From Spizellomyces punctatus DAOM BR117 (taxonomy: Eukaryota; Chytridiomycota; Chytridiomycetes; Spizellomycetales; Spizellomycetaceae): a stretch of 64,000 bases of DNA. Positions 44,075 through 55,492 of this stretch are shown here, one piece after another (position 1 is the first letter of the stretch; each line of letters begins with the position of its first letter). The notes beneath the pieces were generated by a model that saw only the letters and a program-made list of their open reading frames with translations, was not told the origin of the DNA and did not search any database. The stretch is from contig NW_015971545.1 in NCBI RefSeq assembly GCF_000182565.1, forward strand, positions 962,787 through 1,026,786, written 5' to 3'. The translations under genes were made by a program, and so were the position numbers.

Positions 44075-44230
44075 TTAAAACATCATTTTCAAAATGAATC
44101 GAACATCTTGATTGTCAATAATAACTTTTGCGACCTTGTCACCATAGCTCGTCATCATCACTCTATAACCTGAGCATACAAGTCGTTAATTAAACAAGCC
44201 AGACCAAGCCAAATGGAATGAAAACTCACT
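44075..44230 (-). pseudogene. Small-gene family member 4 (frameshifted end)
   Basis: The last exon (44162-44075) reads VMMTSYGDKVAKVIIDNQDV, then RFILK, but one extra A near the stop shifts the end to MMF-stop. The upstream exon is only a stub ending in a GTGAGT donor at 44229; the rest cannot be traced. It is about 90% identical to 38854-38932 at the DNA level by eye. Confidence 0.55.
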
Positions 44231-44948
44231 CCGAAAAGTCAATAATACGATTCTCCTGCATCACGTTACAGTACATCCTATCTAGCTCCCTGGTTTACTA
44301 GAGAAGCACCAATTCCAGAAATGTTTACGCCGCTTGTAATGACAGTCCCATTTGCCCTTTGTTAACACCATTCATGACACAGGCACGGAGAATCTTTGTC
44401 GCTCAAATGACGATTTTCAACCAGGTATTTTGAATAATTCGTCCTGAAAGTATAGCAACGTCACGGCATTTGAGGTGTAGTAACCACATAACCCATCGTG
44501 AAAACCCTGCTGATAACACGGCATGGTGTCAATCGTTGTAACATGCAACGGTAGTAAGTTGCCGAATCTCCTAATGCGCGTACCACCAACTTCAAGTTCC
44601 CCGATGAGGTTTTACTTTCCTTTCCAGGCAATCTTGGACTTGACTACAGTAGTAACACGGTCATACTTTCAGAAAAGATGTGCGTTGGCAGTATAATGAG
44701 GATGGAGGGGGTTTAATGTACACTACAAGGTTGTTATCTGGGAGTTTTGTTCTTGCGCCTGTAACCCTGGATATTAGATAACGATCATTCCATTTGATAA
44801 ACAGGTTCTGTGAATTGAATCCCAAGTGACGATCTTGGTTTTTTCTGATCGGTATGACAATTCCAGTACTGTCCCAAATACGTTCAACAGAGGACACCGC
44901 AAATTACTGTATCAAGTAATGAAGTACAGTGGCAGTAACGAAAACAAC
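44231..44948. other. Intergenic with a coding-like frame
   Basis: A minus-strand frame at 44661-44897 reads like protein (SSVERIWDSTGIVIPIRKNQ onward) but has no ATG or clear acceptor. It may be a decayed exon. Nothing else is seen. Confidence 0.3.
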
Positions 44949-45020
44949 GGCTCAGTGGTTTAGTGGTATAATACCCGCTTAGGGTGCGGGTGGTCCCGGG
45001 TTCGATTCCCGGCTGAGCCC
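44949..45020 (+). tRNA. tRNA-Pro (anticodon AGG)
   Basis: Identical 72-nt sequence to 6190-6261 and 36624-36695, same strand as the latter. An 8-T run about 23 nt downstream is a good Pol III terminator. Confidence 0.95.
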
Positions 45021-45429
45021 CTATGCACTCGATATGCTTTATTTTTTTTCTCCAACACTATACCTGAATTTTTTTTTTGTACATTCCCATCATCTTGTCA
45101 ATATCAAACATTTGTTTTTTGACGTTGGTACTGGTTGTGAATGTGGTTTTCTTTCGTTTTTTTTTACGAGACGAGGGTTTTATTTTTTTGGTGGGTTGTT
45201 TTTTGGATGTGGAGGTTTTTTGGGGTGCGGGTATCAGGGTCGATTGGCGGGTAGTGGTAGCATGCGTTGGTTTTTAAAAGGGGGGTGTATGTCAAAACTG
45301 ATATACATTTTAAGAATAACATGGAACCTTTTGGGGTTCACGGGTGCTTTTTTTATGATGCAAAAGTGGGCCAGAGGGCATTGCAGTTGTTACAGATATC
45401 TAAATAGAACTATTCTGGCGATACAGATT

Positions 45430-46800
45430 ATTCTTTCCTTTTTTGACTCGCATTTTGAATTGTTCGAGGTGTTGCGCTGGGGCTGCCTTCCATCGCTGAA
45501 TCGCTGTCATTTTCTGATGGCCGTTTTGGGAGGCATTGCCGCGACGTTTGCGGTAGGCACTGCAAAAGTATGCAACTCTAGAGAGGGATTGAGTGCTGGT
45601 ATTGGGTCGAGAGAGAGTGGCTTTTGGAAAGCGCTCCTGCCTTTTCCGGGAGAGATATTCAAACCTCGACGTAGTTCTTTCGCGTTGGGCGATGGGTCTT
45701 GGGGGTTGGGAGAAAGCAAGCTGATATTACTAGGGTGACAAGTCCCCCCTCCCCTCGTTAGTGGATATATCGTCTCGAGCCTACTGCCCAGGATAGGGTT
45801 TTACCCACCCTGCGGGGCAGGCGGGTGTAAATTGTTGAGCAATATGTGCTGTGCGCAAAAGTTTGTGCGTGCGCAGAGTTTTTATCGATAATGACATCTG
45901 CGAGAGTGCATGGTCACTAAATCTCAAGTCCAAGGGGGGCTCGCAATTGGAAGAATTCGGATTTGTACCAACACTAGAGCGAAATTAAACGGCTTTACAA
46001 GGTTTTTGCTGAGTGTTAGGGAGCTCCCCTGTCCTTTAACTATCATGAGTAGCAAACGATTCGTAAATTGATAGAGCGGTTTTTTTGCGTTGGGCGATGG
46101 GTCTGGGGGGTGGGGGGAAAACAAACTGATTGTTGCTCGGGTGACAAGTCCCACCTAGGTGTACGTATCGCTCTGGTACGGTCTCGGGTGGGTTAAACCC
46201 AACCCTGTATAGCCATCATCGCCCACTAGTGGGCGGCATCGGCATCTGAAGATAGGTAGTAGAGGCGGAGAGGAAGTAGGAAAAGATGACATGTACAATC
46301 GTGGCCAACCTAGTTTTAAGTTGTTTTAAAAAAAAAAGGATATCAAGCAATAGTAAATAAATGTTGGTAAAAACTCGTTTACCTTTTTGACTCGCTTTTT
46401 GGTTGTCCGAGGTGCACGGGTTGAATCGCTTGTCATTTTTCTGATGGTGATCGGCTCTAGCTTTTATTACTTGTAAAGAGGGAAGGGTCGATCAACAGGC
46501 GGAGGATCTCTGATGTTAGTGTGTGGTAGTGTGTGGAAGAATTCGGATTGTCCAATGGCCACAAGGTTTGCGGAAAGAGGCGAGAAGATCCAGTCTTTTC
46601 AACATGTCACGATTCAACGCATCAATAAGCTTGACGTACAGCGCGTTGGGCGACGGGTCGTTCCCCTTCTTGTTGACGGGCATGACACGAGAGAGAGACC
46701 GAGTAGGGTGGGGAAAGCAAGTTGATGTTGGTCGGGTGTTTCCCCGCTTTGGTGTAAGTAGTGCCCTGGGTCTACGTGCCCAGAGTGGGGTTAGGGGGGG
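45430..46800. repeat. Triplicated degenerate module (DPSPNA on the minus strand)
   Basis: The block GCGTTGGGCGATGGGTC, followed by a GGGG(A)AAGCAAGCTGAT-like stretch and a CGGGTGACAAGTCCC-like end, recurs at about 45683, 46088 and 46641. On the minus strand each encodes (N/Q)DPSPNA. The copies at 45.95-46.14 and 46.52-46.69 kb also share a downstream IRILP. A second shared block (TTTTTGACTCGC...TTTCTGATGG) lies at about 45438-45520 and 46387-46447. The cleanest reading is a 55-residue minus frame 46683-46516 starting MPVNKKGNDPSPNALYVKLI. It looks like tandem copies of a decayed small gene. Confidence 0.5.
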
Positions 46801-48238
46801 TTTTTTTTAAAATAGACGAAATGTGTTGCTTAAGGTTATTTGCGTCGTGTTATACAATTTGATGGGATGGTTAAACTATAAATTTATAAATAGTTGCGGT
46901 TGTTTTTTCTGTCTGTTGCAAAGATATGGAAAACACTGGTAAAATAGAAGGATGAAAAACCACATGGACAAATTATACATTTTGTTTTTATATTTTAATA
47001 ATTAATGGTGGAAATCTAGGTATTTCATTTCGACGTCTAATCATTCAGTTTACGCTTTTGAATGAATGATATGGATTTTTATAATGTGTAAACCTCGATC
47101 CAAGGGAAAAAAAGTCTTGACCCATTATTTTTCAAAAGATTTGGTTTTATTTTGATATTAACTGGGTTTTTTATATAAACCAATAAAGAGCGGCAAGTTC
47201 AATATAAGAACCACAAAAAAACCAAAACCAGCAAAAACGAACAAAAAAAACACACACACACAAATAGGCTCGTCTGTCCATTTTGGCCCCTCTTTTATGG
47301 CATTCAACCTTTACAAAACGAGTGTATGTCAATACCATATAACAGTCCCTCCATGACTGACATTCCCTTCTCCAAGTTGACTATGACAAAAGTTTTCATG
47401 GATAACAAGGATCTATGACCACTCTCGACAAGTTCTTATTCGACTTGTAAGTTACGAAATTGGATGACGAGAAAGAGTTTGACTCATCGGACTGGGTTCC
47501 AAAGATGGTCCTTACGGGCTGTAAACGCACACAAGTTTCCGCACGTCAGATCTATACTACCGAGGAAATGTTTTATTTGAATTGGTTACTGCCCAATTGA
47601 TTCGTTTAAAAGGGATATATTCACAAGATTAGTTTTCGAATTTTTGGGAAATGGTTCCTCCAAGTGCGAAAATACAATGACGTATCCAACAAAAATGGGG
47701 GATACAAACATAATCATTAACAAAAAGTTTCTGGTACCCATATTAGGATTCTGGATTTCAAAAAAAAAAGGTACAAGGGACTTAGAGTGGATGTTGCTGC
47801 GGTGCTAGGAACTTGGGAATCCGATGTTGATTCGCGGAACGAGTGGATGCGGGTGTGTTGTCGGGATGGGGATGTTGAGGTTTGGTTAAATTTGCAAAGG
47901 TGTAGTGTTTGGGGTGTGTGTGTATCGTTTTATCGAGGGTGGAGAGTTGAGAGCGCGGTGGTTTTTGTTGATTTGGAATGGTGGAAAAGTGGTGTGCCAT
48001 GTTGTACAGTTGATTCCCTTATGAGTTATCATGTCCAGGTGTACTGTACACTGCATAATGGAAAAAACATATTGCATTCATGCGCCTTGGAATGCATCGC
48101 AGTCGAGAGCGAGTTGCAAAACGTGTAATACGTATATTAAAAAAAAAGTAAAACAAAAAAAGCATAATGCAAAACCTCAACTAACATCCCCATAAATACA
48201 TTCAAGAACCGAAAGAGGGGGAACCAGCCTCCAAGTTT
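46801..48238. other. AT-rich intergenic
   Basis: Low-complexity A/T-rich sequence with several homopolymer runs. A frame at 47787-48128 opens only from GTG, with the opposite strand also open, so it was not called. Confidence 0.4.
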
Positions 48239-50522
48239 CTATTCTTTAGCAAACCAAACCACAACAGACATGCCCAACACCGCCGAAACAATCGTACCAA
48301 TCAGTGCGATAATGCCTTTTGTCTCAAATTTGCCAGAAAGGTTATGCGGTCCATCAGGGGCACCCGTTAAATCCAACCCCTGTTTACCAGCAGCGTTTCC
48401 AGAGATGGGTTTCCCCAAAGCAGCACACTGAGATCCAACATACGATGGTGGGGTGATTGTTTTCTGCATTTCAAGGGGAGCTTCAATGAGTGTTGCGACG
48501 AGACCGACTTCCATGTGCCATTGAATGTGGCAGTGGAAGAGCCAGACGCCGGGGTTATCGGATCGGAAGCGGATAACGGCTGAACCGAATGCGGGGATTT
48601 GGACCGTGTCGCGTCGGATGGGGTTGGGTTGGTCTGGGATGGGTTGGGTGGGGTCGTAGCGTTGCTCGCTTCTATAAACGATTTGGAAGCGGTGTCCGTG
48701 GAGGTGGACTGAACGGTAAAATTGAGTCACGAGTTCCACATGCAAGAACAAAACAAGTAGTGACAACTTACAGGGGTGAGACCCGCCATCATCGTTATTC
48801 ACCACCAACTGAATCATCTTGTTGTGCTCCAATACAATGGCATTGGTTTGCTTGCCGTAAATAGCGGGGTTCGTAGCGTCCTGTCCCGTCGTCAGAGCGG
48901 AAAGCATGGTCGGTGTAAGGGGTGCGACATAGGTATTGTTGTTGAACTGGCCGTGGTTGATACCGTCGTCGAGGACACCGAGGAACACGTTTAGATCGTG
49001 GGACACGTCGGGGGCGACAGAGGCCTCTTTGACGAGGGGGGCAATGGTCAAGTCGTCGAGGACCTCGGTGGAGGGTGGTGGAGCGTCGGATGTGGGGGCG
49101 GTGGGAGAGTACTCGATGAGAGCCGTCAAGTCTAGAAAATGTGGGTTTTAGTATTTGTTGGTTGCGAGTACCACACATGGTATTTACTCACTCAGATTCA
49201 GTGTAGGAGGAATCAGAGCAAACATGCTATCATCCATCTTGATGGCCACATTATAATTCATATCGGTCGCGTTTTTCGCCTTGACCAACACCGAGTACCT
49301 CTGCGCAACGCCAATCTCAATGTTTGACGCCGTCTTGGGTTCCGTGTCTACGCCATCGACTTCAATCACCTCCATCTCATGCCCGCCAATGCCCATGGTA
49401 AACATTGGGAAACCCGCCATGTTGATGACGCGGATGCGGTATGTTTTGTTGGGGATAAACGTCATTTTGGGGACATAGTCGGTTCCGTTCATGATGTGGA
49501 CGATGCCAGAGTTGGGTGGGGGTTCGACGCCGCGGACGTTGAAGATGCCTCCATAGTCTTTCATGACCGTGTCATATTCATCGTGGTACCAGTCTGGCAA
49601 ATGCACAGGTGAGTTGGGTTAGCTGAGAGTGCAAGCGAGATGTGTACGTGTGATGTATGCCCAACCAGAAATCTCATCGCACCGACATGCATGAATTTCC
49701 ATGCATTCCCAGCCGAACACCAACCAGTGATATCCAAACGCCTGCAAGACAAACAATATCCCTGTCCCAACGAGTAAGGCGGCGCACGCCCACACTGCGA
49801 TTTCCCTTGCGCGATTCTCCCAACCATCATCCAACTCTTCACGAAATTCCCTGGGCGATTCTCCCAACCATGATCTCACTCTCTCCCCCGTCATGACCAC
49901 ACACACGCCTACCCACCATGAAGGATAAGAGTGTATTCGTGATCGTATTTGGCGAGTTGGGCGGTTGGCGGAGGGTTGATAATGAGCGCACCGCGGAAAC
50001 CATCGAGGTACTGTCCTCGAACGTGAGCATGGTACCAATAGGTTCCCCACTGTTGCAGAGGGATTTCGTAGGTAAAGTTTGATCCTGGTGGAATTCCACT
50101 AGTTTCAATATTAGCATGTGATTCTTGAAAAGAAACCGTAAGTCTTTATTACCATTGAGTGACGCCAGCAGCACCGTCAAAGTAGTTTGTCTTGTTGAAA
50201 AACATGCCGTGAGAGTGGAGTGCCGTGGGCACATCCAACGAATTGCGCTTGGAAAACATACTTAGCAACACTTTGGAGAATATCAAATGCTACACGGTTA
50301 ACATACCACATTGATGACCAAAGTATCGTTGTAGTTTGCAATGAGTTTTGGTGGAGGCCATTTCCCATTGACACCAATGACCCTACGAGCAAAGTGACCG
50401 TCTGCATTCACGTTCTGAATGTATCCAATATCCAGATCATAGCGAACAATGGCTGCTGATGCCGTTGAAATCAGTAGTAGCAGCAGACATGATAGTGAAG
50501 ATAATGAAGATGGCAGATGCAT
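48239..50522 (-). CDS. FET3: Fet3-type multicopper ferroxidase
   Basis: Plasma-membrane ferroxidase that oxidises Fe(II) so that Ftr1 can import it. Six exons on the minus strand: 50522-50307, 50247-50153, 50098-49917, 49593-49192, 49131-48772 and 48708-48239, all in phase, 574 residues. A signal peptide (SSLSCLLLLLISTASA) leads three cupredoxin domains. Copper motifs are HSHG, WYHAHVRG, HPFHLHGH (split by an intron) and HCHIQWHMEVGL, matching the type 1, 2 and 3 sites. DWYHDEYD and IEVDGVDTEP are typical of Fet3. A C-terminal membrane helix (IALIGTIVSAVLGMSVVVWF) orients the oxidase domain outside. The intron at 49594-49916 is unusually long and has an internal repeat (GATGGTTGGGAGAATCGC). 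It is divergent to the Ftr1 gene. Confidence 0.93.
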
Positions 50523-51192
50523 CGTGCCGAGTGTGTGTGTGTGCAAGTGTGAAAGAGCGAGTGTGAAAATGCGTGAGATCTCTATTTAAAAACCTTTAAA
50601 AAATAAAAAAAATAAAAAGCGGGAATGTCCATCCAAACAAAAACAAGAGAGAGATGTAGTAAAAAGTAAAAAGCTTAAACTTTCACTCCGTTCCGAACAC
50701 TCGTAGTAATAAAGGAATAGAAATGATTGGATAACCCATTCCGATCAACTATAACATGACTGTGCCATAAGAGATGAAAGTGACACATTACGAGTCATTT
50801 CTGTGTATGGGAAAAGGGAGAGTGTATGTAGGGAATAAGAACCCTATGGGGGGATAAGAACCCTATGGGGAAGAGAGAGAGAGAGAGAGAGATCTCACAC
50901 ACACACACAACAGAGAGAGAGAGATTTCCCTTTTAGTTTCTTCTTCTCTCCTCTGCAATGACTCACTCTCTCTTTCCATAAAAGGAAATTTACTCTTAAG
51001 GAATTCACATCCAATCACATTTCATTCTCTCTCTCCCCGTCTGTTCCGCTTTGACTTTGAGTTTTAACTCTCTCCCGATCTCTCTTTATTTTTTTTTATT
51101 ATTTCTTGTTTTATTATTTATAGATAACTCTGTTGGATTTCCCCTCCTCTTCCTTCTCCTACCTACCTTCCTTCTTGACTCTTTCAACAACG
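50523..51192. promoter_or_regulatory. Shared divergent Fet3/Ftr1 promoter with microsatellite
   Basis: 670 bp between the two start codons. A 20-bp tandem repeat (GGGAATAAGAACCCTATGGG and GGGATAAGAACCCTATGGGG, about 50831-50870) contains one GATAAG. A GA/CA microsatellite follows (about 50870-50935). In fungi, iron-uptake genes are commonly repressed by GATA factors of the Sre1/SreA type. A full ATCWGATAA site was not found, so that regulation is only suggested. Confidence 0.5.
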
Positions 51193-52392
51193 ATGGGATC
51201 AGTGTTTTCAGTTCCCACCTTTTTTGTTCTCTTTCGAGAGACAACAGAGGCTGCTCTCATCATTTCAGTCTTGCTGACATTCTGCAAGCAAATGTTTGGA
51301 GATGATCCTCTCATGCTCAAGCGATTAAACAAGCAGGTAAGAGTTTTATGTACATGTGTTTTTGCTACTGCTTGCTGACCTTGTTTGCACCACCAGATCT
51401 GGATGGGAACGGGTCTGGGCTTGCTCGTTAGTATTGCGATCGCGGCCGGCATCATTGGTGCATGGTACGCCATCTCGGAAAACCTTTGGGAGTCGCGCGA
51501 ACTCGTCTGGGAAGGCACACTGGCCATCATTGCCTGTGTCATCATCACCATTGTCGGCATCACCATGCTCAAATCCTCTCGCAAGGGGCATCAGGAGAAA
51601 TGGAGGAGAAAACTACTAAAGGAAATGGCTAGGCATAATCAGGCTCCTCAGGACACGGATTCGGAAGGTCTCTCGACCAATGCAACATCCCAAGCAACCC
51701 TTCAACCACTACCACAAGAACAACAACAACGACCAGCTTCCACTCACTGGTTTGCTCGCATTGCCCCCAAAGCCTACGAAAAGCTCTCGTCAGAAAAGTA
51801 CGCCCTCTTTCTCATTCCCTTTATTACCATCCTCCGTGAAGGCATTGAGGCAATCATTTTCATGGGCGGCGTCGGTCTCACCGAACCCGGCAAATCCATT
51901 CCTCTCCCCGCCATCACGGGCATCCTTGTTGGGGCTCTTGTCGGGTTCATTACCTACCGCACGGGTTCCCGCGCCTCCCTCCAATGGTTCTTTATCGTCT
52001 CGACGTGTCTCTTGTTTCTCATTGCCGCTGGATTACTGGCACGTGGTATCCTCTCGTTTGAAACCAATGCTTGGATGAAAAAAGTCTTGTACAATACCGG
52101 TGGAGGCGACGAGGGTGGACCCATTCCTATTGATTTGCGCGACAATGTATGGTATTTGAACTGTTGCGGCGCCAAAGAAAATGGCTGGACCATTTTCAAT
52201 GCGATTGCAGGGTGGTCCAATATCGCCACAAAGGGGAGCATTACCGGGTATTGCTTGTATTGGATCGTGGTCAGTGGGTGGTTGATTAGTGTCAAGACGA
52301 GGGAGCAAAAGCTGGCCAAGCGGGGCGATGTCGATGAAATCAAAGTGACGACGACAGGGTCCCAAAAGGGGAGCCGAGTCGACATTGAGTGA
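51193..52392 (+). CDS. FTR1: High-affinity iron permease Ftr1
   Basis: Plasma-membrane Fe(III) permease that works with Fet3. Exons 51193-51336 and 51397-52392, 379 residues. ATG 51193 gives the expected short N-terminus and a first helix with RETTEAALIISVLL (first R-E-x-x-E iron motif). The second R-E-x-x-E motif is LREGIEAIIFMGGV. About seven hydrophobic helices are seen, with a hydrophilic loop (Gln/Ser-rich, about residues 100-145) between helices 3 and 4. The C-terminal region reads WSNIATKGSITGYCLYWIVV and a basic tail. Length and order match fungal Ftr1. Confidence 0.94.
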
Positions 52393-53017
52393 GGGGAGCC
52401 GAGTGGAGTGAGGAAATCTACGAGAACGCTTCTAGTGCTAGCACTGCAGGCGAGGACAAAGTGCACACACCGCTTGTAAACGGGAGGCGTTGCATGCAAC
52501 TGCAAAAACTACACACACACACGAATTTCCTTTTTTTTTTTTTTTGTTCTTTTAATAATATCTATATATATATGCGTTTTTGTATATATTCAACAACAAG
52601 CAACCGCCTTTTGCACATGCTCACTCATTAAACAGTTTGTTTTTGGGTATTCCGCACCATTGAGGGCATGGAAATTCATCCAATAAAATGTGTATACACA
52701 TCGTGGATGCACGTAAGAATTGGTGATGGTAAACTGTGTTTTGATGCAAGAGTGTATTTTGCAATGCAGTATGGCGGTAGTTCTTGAAAGGTGGCAGGGT
52801 GGGTCAATTGGTTCCTTTTTTGAAAGTCGAATACCTGGATATTTTTGTGGATTCCATGATAAAACAGGCGCAACTTGCAAAAAATATCGAATACCCGTAT
52901 CGAACATTTTTTGGAATTCCGTTTTCACCATCTACTCCCCCACCAAGAGTGTAACCATCCCCATCTATCAACATATGTGCATATGTTTTGCCGACACTAC
53001 TCACTCTTGCCTCACCT
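52393..53017. other. Intergenic
   Basis: No gene seen. A (TA)n stretch lies at about 52561-52572. Confidence 0.45.
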
Positions 53018-53439
53018 CATCTTCCTCCCACTCTCCCACAAACTCTTCTTCATCCCTTAATAACCCTCGTAGCTCTTCTACACGGCCTTCTAGATCCCTC
53101 CATATTCTTAATCGCTGGGTAATGAGGTTGGAGAGAACTTGTACGTAGGTATCTATATCTCCATTTGGCTGTGTTACGGTCGAGATTAGGTGGTTGGTGC
53201 ATGTCCCATTGTTGAGTTGAATTATTGTGTATATTTGTTTCTATTTACTCGTTCTGATTCCCCGCGTCATCTTGTTCCCACTCTCCCACAAACTCTTCTT
53301 CATCCCTTAATAACCCTCGTAACTCTTCTACACGGCCTTCTAGATCCCTCCATATTCTTAATCGCTGGGTAATCAGATTGGAGAGACCTTGTACGTAGGT
53401 GTCTATATCTCCATTTGGCTGTGTTACGGTCGAGATTAG
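53018..53439. repeat. 172-bp direct duplication of the kinesin 3' end
   Basis: 53018-53189 and 53268-53439 are near-identical, 250 bp apart. The right copy is the true 3' coding end of the kinesin. The left copy, downstream of the stop, still encodes the same C-terminal peptide (FVGEWEED instead of FVGEWEQD) and ends with its own stop. Confidence 0.92.
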
Positions 53440-55492
53440 AGTGTGGTCGATCCGAGTTAGGGAGGCATTGAGTGCCATTGCCGAGAGATGGCATTGGAGG
53501 AGGGATTCGTGGGTTGTTAGAATGTGGGTTATGGATGTGATGTGGTGGGAGGTGGGTGGAGGTGTTGCGCGGAGGAGGTGGGCGAGGTCGGGGTTTGTGT
53601 GTATTGTGGGCGAGGGGGAGGGAGAGGGGAGGGAGGGTTGAAGGGGGGTTGTGAGGACAGGGGGTGGGATGGTGGGAAAGGAGGGTAAAGTAGGGAGATG
53701 GTCATCAACGTGATCCCATTCCTCTTCATCATCGTTATCGTCTTGCTCGTCTCCTTCTTGTTTATCTTCTGGTTCCTCTTCTCTATCTACACCAACAGAT
53801 CGCCCTCGATCTTCGCCACCACCACCCCCTTTCCTCCGCAACTCTTTAACCCGATCAGCATACCTCAACGTATTCAACGAATGATCCACCGAATTCGACC
53901 CAGGACTCACAGTAGCAATCATGACAGTCTGCGATCTAGCCCCAACAAACGAATCCCTCAAAATCTGCGTCAATTTCGAAGCCCGAAACGGTATATGCTG
54001 TTTCATCGACTGTGATGAACGAGACCGATAAAGAGCTCGTATACATTCTTTTAAAGCCAATAAGGATTTATTAATCTCGGCACCTTCGAATCGTTCCCGT
54101 TTGCCTACATTGCCCCGTTCCACACCGCGTTCACTCCCTGCTAAATCCACCACTGAAAACTTTCCAATCACTTTATGGTTTTTGCGTAACCGGATTTGAA
54201 ATACGGCGTGTGAGCGGGATGAATCTGGGTTCGCTTCTGTTGATCCCGTTGTTCGAGTGTTTGTCCCCATTTTAACAAGGTCCAGTAAATGTTTTAGAGT
54301 TGTTACTGGTATTTCTTTTAAGCCTTGTATACGGACCATTCCGTGGGCGTCTTCTAGGAGGTGGACGCGGGTTCGAGAGGAGAGGAGGTCATATGCTTGT
54401 CCACTGTAGATTTCGAAAAAACAAATGTGGAGAGAAAGGCTATGAGAGTCGGGGTGGGTTGTGTAGTGTTGGAAAATGTCTCGACAGGCGTATTCGTATA
54501 ATCCGATTGTGTCCTCCCCGTTTCCAAAGACTGTATGTGTTTTTCCACTACCTTTAAAAGATTCGAATCATATTGTTAATTCACATAACCTGCCTCAGAA
54601 GCAAGCTAGTAAAGGAGTTTTGGCTTACCAGTCTGCCCATACGCAAATACCGTCCCTCTACCCCCATCAAACATACTCTTGACCATCCCCAAAACCGTCC
54701 GCTCATACACACCCCGATTCCCAACAAACTCATCAAATACACCATCAAATGCAAAGGAATGGGTTTCAATCGTTTTTGTCAGGTCCATTCGGGTTTTGGG
54801 TTCGTGTAGGTGCAGTGTTGTCTTTGTGGGTGTTAATGTGTCGAATAGGGTTGATATTCCTTGTTCTAACACCCGCAAACAAAATGAGCAAGTGGCGGTA
54901 TTGGACCTTTTAGGTTAAATGATTCTCACCTCGATAATTTAATGGTCGTTTACGAACAAACACTCTTATCCTCGCATCCCCCTTCTCACAAACCACTTCA
55001 TCTTTATCCACATTATCCCGAAATACCTGAATGGCCCGTTTGAATCCCATTATGTCTCGTTCGGAACTATCCAGACCGGCTTGAGCGGCTCGAAGTTCGT
55101 TTTGGTGGGTGCGTCGGTGTGTGCGGGCTTGTGCGAGGTTTTGGATTGTTAAGAGGGTTTTGGATTTTGGTGGGAGGGCTTTTGGTGGTGTGCTCTGTGG
55201 TTGGGTTTGGGTGTGAGGTGGCGTGTGTGGGGGTTCTTGGGTTGGTTCGGGTGGGGTGGGATCAATGGGTTTAAGAGGCATGGAATGCATACTTGCTGCA
55301 TTTGCATTCCGGTCTTGCATCTGTTGTCGAATACGTGCTTGTCTCGCCAACGACGCCTAAACATCCTTTTTAGCTCTTTTTTTTGGTTGGCTTGGGGTTT
55401 GGACGAACCTCTCACGAATGAAAACGCACCTGTACAAACGCAGCTGGGGGCTTAAATGCACCCATTTCATCACTATGAAGTTCTTCTTCCAT
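53245..55492 (-). CDS. Kinesin-13 family microtubule depolymerase
   Basis: Kinesin-13 motors use ATP to remove tubulin from microtubule ends, acting in spindles and flagellar length control. ATG at 55492, four or more short introns, stop 53245. A ~150-residue N-terminal part precedes the motor, as in KIF2-type proteins. Motor motifs are RIRVFVRKRPLN, a kinesin-13-type MDLT strand, FAYGQTG/SGKT (the P-loop, split by an intron at about 54628), FFEIYSGQAYDLL, NPDSSRSHAVFQI (switch I), VVDLAGSERG (switch II), and EGAEINKSLLALKECIRAL with HIPFRASKLTQILRDSF, close to kinesin-13. After the motor comes a Gly/Arg then acidic stretch, Pro-rich sequence and a C-terminal coiled coil. Presence of kinesin-13 fits a flagellated fungus (inference). 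Confidence 0.92.

Noticed and set aside
45034-45738. 234-residue open frame as a membrane protein gene
   Set aside because: It begins in the T-rich terminator of the tRNA, is dominated by Phe/Gly/Leu from low-complexity T/G sequence, and overlaps the triplicated minus-strand module.
47787-48128. 113-residue frame as a gene
   Set aside because: Starts at GTG, overlaps an equally long minus-strand frame, lies in low-complexity sequence and shows no domain.
50870-50935. GA/CA microsatellite as a structured RNA or array of binding sites
   Set aside because: It is a plain dinucleotide repeat. Only the adjacent 20-bp GATAAG repeat was kept as potentially regulatory.
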